Source: Gammaproteobacteria bacterium
GTDB lineage: Bacteria; Pseudomonadota; Gammaproteobacteria; Pseudomonadales; Pseudohongiellaceae
Direction: 5' to 3'
Length of the DNA: 38,467 nucleotides
Assembly (NCBI GenBank): GCA_028825335.1
Contig: JAPKAI010000019.1
Coordinates: 1-38,467 of the forward strand
Shown here: positions 17,476 through 24,611 of the stretch, one piece after another
Layout: each line of letters opens with the position of its first letter
How positions within the stretch are numbered: position 1 is the first letter of the stretch
The notes under the pieces: model-generated
Databases searched by the model: none
Seen by the model: the letters and a program-made list of their open reading frames with translations, nothing else
What the model was told of the DNA's origin: nothing
Position numbers and translations under genes: made by a program

Positions 17476-18462
17476 ATGAATCCCGATATCGACGAAAACT
17501 CAATGCAGGACGAAGGCATGACGATGCTGATAAATCGCCTTCGCAAGAATCAGCGCATACTAGGAAAGTGGGCGCGACAGCAAAACATTGAGTGCTTTCG
17601 TGTCTACGATCGCGATCTGCCGGAATATGCGTTTGCTATCGACTGCTATGGCCAGTATGTGCAGATGGCGGAGTATCAGGCCCCCTCCGAGATCAGTGAT
17701 GAAAAAGTGAGCGCGAGACGAAAGCAGGCCATCGCGGCTGTTCAAGAAGTCTTCGGACTACCGCGTGAAAATATTGTGCTGAAGTCACGCGAACGTCAGC
17801 GCGGCACTCAGCAATATGAGGCCCAAGACCGGAGCAAAACATTCTTTTTCGTGAATGAGGGCCCTGCACGATTCTGGATAAATTTGAAAGACTATCTGGA
17901 TACCGGATTATTTCTGGATCATCGACCTATACGCCAATTCATTCGCGAGAACGCTAAGGGAAAAAGTTTCCTGAATTTATTCTGTTATACCGCGAGCGCC
18001 AGCGTGCAAGCCGCTCTAGGTGGTGCCACTTCCACATTGAGCATCGACCTCTCCAACACCTACCTCGATTGGGCACGACGGAATTTCCTTCTGAATAAGA
18101 TAGGTGGGAAAAACCATCGCCTGAAGAAGGCCGATTGCATCGACTATCTCAGCTCGAAATATGAAAAGTTTGATTTGATATTCCTAGACCCGCCTACTTT
18201 TTCAAACTCGAAGAGCAGTAGCAATGTTTTGGATGTTCAGAAAGATCATGGCACGCTGATCCGCAATGCCATGAACAAGCTAGAGAGAGACGGCCTACTA
18301 ATTTTCTCCACCAATAAGCTCAACTTTAAACTAGACAGCGAAAGCCTAAAGAAATTCGAGATTCGTGACTACACCAAATCCAGCCTCGGCAAGGATTTCC
18401 AGCGACGCAAGATTCATCAGACTTGGCTAATCAGCCATAAATGGTCACCCCCGACTTACTAG
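17476..18462 (+). CDS. Stand-alone RlmK-type 23S rRNA methyltransferase
   Basis: 328 residues collinear with the C-terminal (RlmK) half of E. coli RlmKL, which makes m7G2069 in 23S rRNA. Matching blocks are MLINRLRKNQRILGKWARQ at 17-35, YDRDLPEY at 44-51, KSRERQRG at 103-110, TGLFLDHR at 143-150, NLFCYTAS at 167-174 (SAM-binding motif I) and LDPPTFSNSK at 237-246 (catalytic DPP). The N-terminal THUMP/RlmL half present in E. coli is absent, and nothing upstream encodes it: the preceding gene is the divergent MscS channel. So the activities are split in this organism or RlmL is lost. The start at 17476 lacks a clear Shine-Dalgarno; Met10 and Met15 are alternatives. Confidence 0.88.
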   Translation: MNPDIDENSMQDEGMTMLINRLRKNQRILGKWARQQNIECFRVYDRDLPEYAFAIDCYGQYVQMAEYQAPSEISDEKVSARRKQAIAAVQEVFGLPRENIVLKSRERQRGTQQYEAQDRSKTFFFVNEGPARFWINLKDYLDTGLFLDHRPIRQFIRENAKGKSFLNLFCYTASASVQAALGGATSTLSIDLSNTYLDWARRNFLLNKIGGKNHRLKKADCIDYLSSKYEKFDLIFLDPPTFSNSKSSSNVLDVQKDHGTLIRNAMNKLERDGLLIFSTNKLNFKLDSESLKKFEIRDYTKSSLGKDFQRRKIHQTWLISHKWSPPTY

Positions 18463-18506
18463 TTATCAACTTGCGTTGAACCGGCTTGCGCCTTAACATC
18501 CATCCC

Positions 18507-18920
18507 ATGAAAACTGCTATCAACATCACGCGCCTACTCTCTTTTCCCCTTATATGCCTTCTCCTAAGCTTGCACTCTGCTGCTGCTCTGGCGGCGGATA
18601 CGGATACTTCTCCACTTGTCGGCTCCTGGGGTGGACCATTGGTGATCGGCGAAGATGATCTAGGTCTTATCTTCAATTTCTCCATGGCCGGCGGCGAATA
18701 CTCCGCCAGCGTTATCAGCGAGGGATTAGGCGTCTATGGCATGCCGGCGGATAGGGTGAGGCTCAATGGCCGCTCGCTCACGGTAGTGATTGGCAGACTA
18801 GATGTTGAGTTCACCGGCACTCTGCGATTTGACGAAGCGGGTGAAAAATTGTTGCGTATAGACGCAAACTGGTTTCAAGGAAGTGAGATGGTACCGGTGG
18901 TATTAAGGCCGGTTGAATAG
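18507..18920 (+). CDS. Small secreted beta-rich protein (serine-hydrolase accessory-domain-like)
   Basis: 137 residues from ATG 18507; an in-frame TTG at 18486 is unlikely. A signal peptide with core LICLLLSLHSAAALA is cut near residue 30. The mature part, SPLVGSWGGPLV, FNFSMAGGEYSASV, GVYGMPADRVRLNGRSLTV and GTLRFDEAG, resembles a domain of about 110 residues usually fused in front of beta-lactamase-like serine hydrolases or alpha/beta hydrolases. Here it stands alone and lacks any catalytic domain. The function is unknown; ligand binding in a lipocalin-like barrel is a guess. Nothing downstream restores a hydrolase frame. Confidence 0.6.
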   Translation: MKTAINITRLLSFPLICLLLSLHSAAALAADTDTSPLVGSWGGPLVIGEDDLGLIFNFSMAGGEYSASVISEGLGVYGMPADRVRLNGRSLTVVIGRLDVEFTGTLRFDEAGEKLLRIDANWFQGSEMVPVVLRPVE

Positions 18921-18925
18921 AAACG

Positions 18926-19135
18926 CTAGACGTAGCGACTCAATTTTCTGTTCGCTCGCCCCAGTCTTTCAGACAAGACTTTTACGATGTAGGTATTAAG
19001 CACAGCTGTGGATGCAGAAAACGTTCGCGACATCTCCTCCAACTTTTCTTTATCCAATCTAAACAGACGGGCATCGCTTTCAATGTGAGACTCACGGGAA
19101 TAAACTAGGAGAGTCGCCTGTCTTTGATAGTATCG
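18926..19135 (-). pseudogene. C-terminal remnant of a cyclic-nucleotide-binding domain protein
   Basis: A 70-codon open frame on the minus strand encodes the end of a cNMP-binding domain: ESDARLFRLDKEKLEEM, then TYIVKVLSERLGRANRKL, ending in SRYV. This pattern (RLFRL-KE-LE-M, then fifteen residues on F/YIV-LLSERL-RAN) is the C-terminal helix region of Crp-like domains, for instance those fused to SulP transporters. The frame is closed upstream by TAG at 19136-19138, no start codon or N-terminal part of the domain is present, and the next 135 bp belong to the following gene's leader. It is therefore a decayed fragment. It occupies most of an otherwise empty 353-bp gap. Confidence 0.55.
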
Positions 19136-19273
19136 CTACATTATAATTCTTGAATTCGGAATTCTTGGACTTAGCATAGCCGCCGCTGACTGACCCTTAT
19201 TAGGAATGTTAAATATGACACTTTCACCACCCCATCCCGTTTTTCTAACCCAGCTTCGACTAGAGAGAATCTA

Positions 19274-19924
19274 ATGAACACATTTCTCAATGTGCACGCG
19301 AAGCGCTTCATAACCGCTCTTACCTGCTTCCTATGCCTGTTCGCTTTTTCTTCTGCATCTGCGACGACGATCCTCGGAATGGATATCGATAAGGTCGCAG
19401 CTGACGCGGAATTCGTTTTCGAAGGCTCCGTGATAAATAGCGAGACTCGCCAAGATAATAACAGCGGCATCATCAGCACCTATGTCACTTTCCAAATCAA
19501 CGACATCATTAAGGGCGACTACATAGGTGATTCGGTAGAACTCAAATTCATGGGCGGCGTATTCAATGGCCAGATTGTACAAGTCAGCGGCATGCGTATT
19601 CCAGAAATGGATGAACAGGGAATCTATTTCGTCGAGTCCATGTCAAAAGATCTAATCAATCCCCTCATCGGTTGGTCACAGGGCCATTTCATCATCGTAG
19701 ATGACAACGGTACGCGCAGGATTAGTACCGCTGGCAATCAGCCAGTACTTGATGTTGAGGCAGTATCGTCTATACCTCGCAGCATCAAGAAGCCACTATC
19801 GACTGTGGAAGGCAACACCGATATCGCGACCGGCGTCATGACCCAAACCAGTTCGATCATGGTCAAACGCGCTCTGACTGTTGAGGAATTCAAGTCGCGT
19901 ATTACCAGTCTGTTAGCGAACTAG
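19274..19924 (+). CDS. Conserved secreted protein of unknown function
   Basis: 216 residues. ATG 19274 is preceded by GAGAGAATCTA. A signal peptide (core about 12-28, cleavage near SAS-ATT) leads into a region with the pattern TTILGMDIDKVAADAEFVFEGSV, YVTFQINDIIKGDYIGDSVELKFMGG and GIYFVESMSKDLINPLIGWSQGHF, which I recognise as a recurrent hypothetical family of marine gammaproteobacteria but cannot name. The C terminus (ALTVEEFKSRITSLL) looks natural. The protein is periplasmic or exported and rich in beta strands. Its stop codon is immediately followed, in the same frame, by the remnant of a different gene. Confidence 0.75.
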   Translation: MNTFLNVHAKRFITALTCFLCLFAFSSASATTILGMDIDKVAADAEFVFEGSVINSETRQDNNSGIISTYVTFQINDIIKGDYIGDSVELKFMGGVFNGQIVQVSGMRIPEMDEQGIYFVESMSKDLINPLIGWSQGHFIIVDDNGTRRISTAGNQPVLDVEAVSSIPRSIKKPLSTVEGNTDIATGVMTQTSSIMVKRALTVEEFKSRITSLLAN

Positions 19925-19993
19925 GGAACTTACTGGCTCGGCGTAAGTAGTGCGAGCAATTCAGCTCAAGGTAGTTACGACGTGTCGATCATA
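19925..19993 (+). repeat. In-frame direct repeat, copy 1
   Basis: Sixty-nine bases similar to 20303-20371, exactly 378 bp (126 codons) downstream, e.g. ACTTACTGGCTCGGCGTAA versus ACTTATTGGCTAGGCGTAA. Most differences are at third codon positions, showing a coding domain repeat. Confidence 0.75.
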
Positions 19994-20302
19994 TCGAATA
20001 CGAACAACCCACCTTCATCTTTCGAAAAATTCACTTCGATATATGGTGTGGATGTGTTGATAAACCCCAACCCGAATATTGGTGGCAGCCTAGGATCGAC
20101 TGATCCTATATTTAACAATAGGTTTTTAGATCTTGTGCAAATTGAGGTAGCGACAGCGTCTACTACGATAATCGGTCTTAATTCTTCGACTTTCGATACC
20201 AATCTATTGCTTGTTGATATCGTAAATAATGAGGTAGGCAACTTAGCCCTGCAGAATAATGTCAGTGGCACGGATTCTCGATTCGAGACCACACTTGCGC
20301 CA

Positions 20303-20371
20303 GGTACTTATTGGCTAGGCGTAACTAGTTTCAGTCCTAGTGAATCTGGCAGCTACGACATCGCGATCACA
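20303..20371 (+). repeat. In-frame direct repeat, copy 2
   Basis: Second copy of the repeat at 19925-19993. It encodes the end of the one complete PPC-like domain, directly before the stop at 20384-20386. Confidence 0.75.
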
Positions 20372-20419
20372 CTCGTTCTTCCCTAGCTACCTACTTCCCT
20401 ATCTAATTCTCCAGATAGC

Positions 20420-21826
20420 TCAATCCACCGCCATGCGCACCATAGCGATGCGCTTGGGCACCTGGCCCACGGGAATCTTTGCGATGGCTTCCATTTTAAT
20501 AGCATCCACGGCGTAGGTAACATTGTCACCCGCAGCACCGATATACGCCCGTTTTCCATCGGGCGTGAATGTAATCCACTCTGGGTGCTGACCTACGAAA
20601 ACGCGCCCAATCTCTTCTAGATCAGGTAGGGAATGGATATAGACGTGACTATAAACCTTGCTCGTCGACCAGAGCATCGTGCCGTCTGGGGATACTGCCA
20701 AACCATGTGCAGGCGCACCCTGTAAACCATCCAGATGAGCCTCCTCACCCGGCACTGCGGGATGCTCTACGCGAGCAACCTCTTTCCTGCTCGCGAAATC
20801 GACGACCGCGAAGCCGTGAAAACCAGAGAGCTGCACAAATATATTCTTGGTGGAACCATCGGCGTTCGTATCGAACGTCATGGGCCGGATTCCAGAGCTC
20901 ATCTCTAGCTCCCAAACCACTTCATCCGTGCTGGTATCGATGACGTTGATAGTACGAGTTTGAATCGATCCAGCTACGGCGTAACGACTATCTGGCGTCA
21001 CATAGACATTGTGAATAGCCCCGTTCACCGGCAGTGTCTTTACGTTTGTCATACTGGCCACATCGATAATGTCCACTGAGCCCGGCATCTCCATGATTGC
21101 TACATAGACTTTGCTGCCGTCGCTGGTTACACCCAAATTGTTCGGCCTGCCGCTAAGCGGTATCCGTCTCTTAACGCGCAGAGTTCTAGCATCAACTATA
21201 TCCAGAGAGTGCATAACTTCATTCGTGATATAGATCTGCGAGCCATCGGGCGCACCGACCACACCGTGGGGTATTTCTATATCGGATATATGACCAACCA
21301 CTTGGTTCGTCTCCGGGTCGATAATCGTTGAATCATCGCCTGCCGCATTCGTTTGAATAATCCGAATTGCAACACTGGAAGGCTCTCGCCTTGTTTTAGC
21401 GCCAGCTACCCAGTCGGCCATGATGCGCCACTCGGGGTCGAACTGGCTGTCAAAGTGTTTGCCACCGCCATGAAAGGGGTCACCGCCTGCGTCATAGGAC
21501 AGGGGGTGTGTTAGGAACCGGCTTCGCAGCGGATCTTCGCCTGCGAGACTAAAACTGCTGGCCGAATCGAAATTCATTCGCGACTGCTCGTCGGTCCAAA
21601 ATAGTTGGTGGTCTTCGAGGGGCTGTATTCTAAAACCACTACTGCGCGTATGACACTGAATGCAGCGAACATTGCCTTCACGCTTGGAGAGGAAGATTGG
21701 TTGCACTTCGTTCTTGAAGTAGTCGAAATCCAGTTGAACATCCTGCGCGAAGAGAATGCTGGAGTAGAACAATGTGACTAGGCTGAAGAGCTGAACACTC
21801 GTTCTCAATCTGATGTTGGGATTCAT
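20420..21826 (-). CDS. Secreted YVTN beta-propeller protein with CXXCH motif
   Basis: 468 residues. A signal peptide ends LFAQD near residue 28. A short cytochrome-like region (YFKNEVQPIFLSKREGNVRC) has CIQCH at 55-59, the typical heme-c attachment motif also seen in DUF1549/PSD1-type domains. From about residue 150 on, the protein is a YVTN-type propeller: VVGAPDGSQIYITNE, VTSDGSKVYVAI, VTPDSRYAVAGS, VSPDGTMLWSTS and FTPDGKRAYIGAA are blades of about 42 residues. Such proteins are periplasmic; their substrates are mostly unknown. GAGG lies 8 bases before ATG 21826. It follows the amidase gene after 48 bp, so the two may be co-transcribed. Confidence 0.85.
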   Translation of the reverse strand: MNPNIRLRTSVQLFSLVTLFYSSILFAQDVQLDFDYFKNEVQPIFLSKREGNVRCIQCHTRSSGFRIQPLEDHQLFWTDEQSRMNFDSASSFSLAGEDPLRSRFLTHPLSYDAGGDPFHGGGKHFDSQFDPEWRIMADWVAGAKTRREPSSVAIRIIQTNAAGDDSTIIDPETNQVVGHISDIEIPHGVVGAPDGSQIYITNEVMHSLDIVDARTLRVKRRIPLSGRPNNLGVTSDGSKVYVAIMEMPGSVDIIDVASMTNVKTLPVNGAIHNVYVTPDSRYAVAGSIQTRTINVIDTSTDEVVWELEMSSGIRPMTFDTNADGSTKNIFVQLSGFHGFAVVDFASRKEVARVEHPAVPGEEAHLDGLQGAPAHGLAVSPDGTMLWSTSKVYSHVYIHSLPDLEEIGRVFVGQHPEWITFTPDGKRAYIGAAGDNVTYAVDAIKMEAIAKIPVGQVPKRIAMVRMAVD

Positions 21827-21874
21827 AGCGTGGCCTCGATTATTTTGATTCAGGACATTAACACTTATTTCTAG

Positions 21875-23749
21875 CTACTCTAGCAGTTGCACCGCCCCTG
21901 CGCTAGGCAACGAGACTCCAAAAACCTTCAGGTAGAGACGCCTTTCTTCGACAGCCATTCGAAACTCGGAAGACATATAGTGACTTCCGGTGGCTGCATC
22001 TGTATCCGGGGGCAGCAAATTGAGGACAATCGGTTCATTGAGCTCGCCATCGCCATTCGAATCAACTACCAGCGTAACTGCTGTAATTGCCTGCCCTTGT
22101 GCTAGCTCTCCCGTCTGCTCTTTACTGACTTGGAATTCAATTCGATTCGTAACCGCGCTGTATTCGAAGCGCGCGCCGACATGAAGCGAGCCTCGGCTGA
22201 AGACAAGCTTAAAAACCTGCGAAGCCGGGGCGAGCCCTGACTCTAGAGCGGGTGTTGTTGGGGGAGCGCGCCTACTACTCATCGCCGATTCATAAGGCTG
22301 TGCGATAGCCAACAGCTCGGCATCTTGTAAGAACCCGCCCAAGAGTTCCAATCCCACCGGTAAGCCATTGCTAGTAAACCCTGCAGGCATCGAGAGGGCT
22401 GGCAAGCCAGAGTTCGCACTAAGACTGCAATTGCTACCCGGCTGCGATTCGCCAGTGAACACCTGTGTGCGCTTAATCGTTGGGTAGGCGATCGCATTCA
22501 GACCCTGCTCACTCATCACCGACTCTATTGCAGCACGCAGCTGGGACCTAACAGCGATTGCTCTTCGATAGGCCTGCTCGTCGAGTTCCGATGCGTTCCG
22601 TCGACTCAGCACACCATCGACCGCCTCATGATAGAGGCCCTGGCTGACAATGAAATCTAGATTCAGGCTTTCATCCATAGAGAACGTGGCCAGATATTGA
22701 TTTATGTCCGGCTTAAACTCGTGCCCGATTAATCCAGAGCGTCGAATTAGATCCGCCATGTCGGGAATCTCAACATCAACAATCTCGGCACCCTGCTGCT
22801 CGTACCAATTCAGAGCGTCTTCTATTGCTGCGCTCACTGCGCCGTCAGAACCCTCGAAATACTGTTGTAGTTTACCTATGCGCAGATCCGCCAGATTCGC
22901 AGAATACAGCCTATCCATAAATGCTGGAGCAGCCGCTGTTCTCATAACTTCCGTCGCCTCATCTCGGGGATCATAGCCGGAAACAATGTCGAGAATAATA
23001 GCGAGGTCTTCTGCACTGCGTGCTAACGGGCCTGCTACATCCTGCGTATGAGAAAGCGGAAGAATGCCGTAGATGCTAGAAAGCCCCTTGCTGAGTCGCA
23101 GTCCAATTAGATTATTAAATGCGGACGGTATGCGAATCGAACCACAGGTATCCGAGCCGAATCCAGCCGCGGCAAAACTAGCTGCTACCGCAGCACCGGT
23201 GCCACCGCTGGAGCCGCCGGGAACTCGCCTCGGATCATAAGGATTACGTGTCTGTCCTACTAAGGAACCGATACTCGTGATCCCCATGGCATACTCATGC
23301 AAGTTCGTCTTCGCTAGGATGATGGCGCCTGCGCGCATCAGTTTATCCACCTGCGCCGCATTTTCGCTGGGAATAAAATTCGCTAACGCTACAGAGCCTC
23401 CCGTTGTCGGCATGTGATCGGTGTTGTAGTTGTCCTTAACAACGATAGGGACGCCGTGCAGAGGGCCGCGCGAACCCGTTCTCTGCCGCTCCGCATCGAG
23501 TGCTTGCGCTTGAGCGAACGCCTCCGGATTTACGCGAACTATGCTATTGAGCTTTGGGCCTTGCTTATCATAGGCCTGTATTCGGTCCAGATATTGCTGA
23601 ACCAATTGCACAGAATTAATCTCGCCCTGGCTGAGTGCGTTCTGTATCTCACTGATACTCGCCTCGAAGACATCAAAGTTTGACTCCGCGATAGCTGCGA
23701 ACGGGGACAGTAAAGATAGAATTAATAAGAGGCAAAGAATACGAATCAT
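21875..23749 (-). CDS. Secreted amidase (amidase signature family)
   Basis: About 624 residues from ATG 23749; a GTG three codons upstream is possible. A signal peptide (MIRILCLLLILSLLSPFAAIA) precedes an amidase-signature domain: catalytic Lys105 in VPIVVKDN, cis-Ser in PGGSSGG near 180 and the nucleophile Ser204 in GSDTCGSIRIPS. The Gly/Ser stretch is the family hallmark. After the amidase domain (ending about residue 480, MPAGFTSNGLPVGLELLG) some 140 extra residues form a beta-rich tail with DSNGDGELNEP, a calcium-loop-like sequence. Substrates could be aliphatic or aryl amides or peptide amides. The length and tail are larger than classical amidases (about 500). It lies upstream of the YVTN gene. 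Confidence 0.9.
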   Translation of the reverse strand: MIRILCLLLILSLLSPFAAIAESNFDVFEASISEIQNALSQGEINSVQLVQQYLDRIQAYDKQGPKLNSIVRVNPEAFAQAQALDAERQRTGSRGPLHGVPIVVKDNYNTDHMPTTGGSVALANFIPSENAAQVDKLMRAGAIILAKTNLHEYAMGITSIGSLVGQTRNPYDPRRVPGGSSGGTGAAVAASFAAAGFGSDTCGSIRIPSAFNNLIGLRLSKGLSSIYGILPLSHTQDVAGPLARSAEDLAIILDIVSGYDPRDEATEVMRTAAAPAFMDRLYSANLADLRIGKLQQYFEGSDGAVSAAIEDALNWYEQQGAEIVDVEIPDMADLIRRSGLIGHEFKPDINQYLATFSMDESLNLDFIVSQGLYHEAVDGVLSRRNASELDEQAYRRAIAVRSQLRAAIESVMSEQGLNAIAYPTIKRTQVFTGESQPGSNCSLSANSGLPALSMPAGFTSNGLPVGLELLGGFLQDAELLAIAQPYESAMSSRRAPPTTPALESGLAPASQVFKLVFSRGSLHVGARFEYSAVTNRIEFQVSKEQTGELAQGQAITAVTLVVDSNGDGELNEPIVLNLLPPDTDAATGSHYMSSEFRMAVEERRLYLKVFGVSLPSAGAVQLLE

Positions 23750-23851
23750 GATGCACACCGATAAGTAATAGAGAAAAAGCGGGAAACAAAGTGTATGTGA
23801 ATAACGAGCCTATGACCACCGCCTCCCTTTCAACAGCTCTACAGAAGGAGC

Positions 23852-23879
23852 ACAGCATTCCGTCTAAGAGGAATGCTGT
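23852..23879. promoter_or_regulatory. 10-bp inverted repeat upstream of the amidase
   Basis: ACAGCATTCC, eight bases, GGAATGCTGT: a perfect 10-bp dyad about 100 bp upstream of the amidase start. Neither side has a U-tract, so an operator or RNA hairpin is more likely than a terminator. The rest of the gap between 23750 and 24003 shows nothing else recognisable. Confidence 0.45.
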
Positions 23880-24003
23880 TAGAGGTGCTACGTAAATCTG
23901 CAACAATCGTCAGAAGCACCATCATTGAATTCGAATGCGACAGAATACTTCGGCGAAAGCTGGCCTAAAGTATGACTACTCAGCTTTCTTATCGGCGGGC
24001 AAT

Positions 24004-24043
24004 AAAAGGCCGCTGTGATGACTTAGCATCACAGCGGCCTTTT
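24004..24043 (-). terminator. Terminator of the oxidase-cytochrome-symporter-RidA operon
   Basis: A perfect 17-bp stem, AAAAGGCCGCTGTGATG and its complement, with a 6-base loop and a run of Ts on the minus strand. It lies 40 bp after the ridA stop. It marks the 3' end of the four-gene leftward operon and separates it from the amidase. Confidence 0.93.
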
Positions 24044-24083
24044 AATACTTCTGCCTATTCTTTCGCCTTAGCGAAAAATTTTC

Positions 24084-24572
24084 TTAGTCAGGCACTCTCG
24101 CAGCACGAATTTCGATCTCAATTAGCCAGCCGGGGACAACCAAGCCAGCAATCTCTACGAAAGAACGAACTGGCTTCATTGCATTTTTCTCACTGCCAAA
24201 GAACTGCTGATAACCTGCATTAAAACCGGCGAAGTCCAATTCTCCATCGGCACCGGATACGGCGAATGCGCGCACCTGTACGATGTCTTCTAAAGACCAG
24301 CCCTGCGCCTCCAACGTTTCTTGGAATCTGCCAAATGTATCAATTGTCTGCTGCTCCATATCGCCCCACGTGCCGTCAGCTTGTTCCTGCGCACCGGAAC
24401 CGCTGAGGTATAAAGTCTCGGCACCAGCTGGAATCATAATATTATTGTAAAAGTTTCTGCCCTCGCCAGTACGTACAATTTCTGCAGCACTTGAAACAGC
24501 AGCAATGCCCAGGACAACGGCAAGTGATGCAGCGATGGAAATCGCAGTGAGTGGCTTCTTAAATTTAATCAT
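24084..24572 (-). CDS. RidA family protein with a signal peptide (secreted)
   Basis: 162 residues. Residues 1-29 are a signal peptide (basic MIKFKKP, hydrophobic core, SSA-AE). The mature part is a RidA/YjgF domain: YLSGSGAQEQADGTWGDMEQQ, then DIVQVRAFAV and KPVRSFVEIAGLVVPGWLIE, where the Arg of PVRS corresponds to the key Arg105 of E. coli RidA and a Glu lies in the final IEIEI strand. RidA hydrolyses reactive enamines/imines to ketones plus ammonia. Most RidA proteins are cytoplasmic and near 128 residues; this one appears exported. GAGG precedes ATG 24572. It is the last gene of the operon with the amino-acid oxidase, which would produce imines. Confidence 0.87.
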   Translation of the reverse strand: MIKFKKPLTAISIAASLAVVLGIAAVSSAAEIVRTGEGRNFYNNIMIPAGAETLYLSGSGAQEQADGTWGDMEQQTIDTFGRFQETLEAQGWSLEDIVQVRAFAVSGADGELDFAGFNAGYQQFFGSEKNAMKPVRSFVEIAGLVVPGWLIEIEIRAARVPD

Positions 24573-24611
24573 TGTTTTTTTTCCTCTATTCCAAATAAAA
24601 CTAAAGCTTAC

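Larger units (their letters stand above)
19925..20386 (+). pseudogene. Remnant of a repeated PPC-like secreted domain protein
   Basis: The frame starting right after the previous stop codon stays open for 153 codons. It begins in mid-domain, GTYWLGVSSASNSAQGSYDV, and 126 codons later repeats the same block as GTYWLGVTSFSPSESGSYDI before ending. This G-T/S-Y-W-L-G-V and GSYD pattern is that of pre-peptidase C-terminal (PPC-like) domains, which occur in tandem in secreted proteins. So one complete domain and the tail of a preceding one remain, without ATG or signal peptide. A GTG at 19982 could start 134 residues, but there is no signal for export. I judge it a 5'-deleted gene; a short expressed protein is the alternative. 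Confidence 0.55.
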
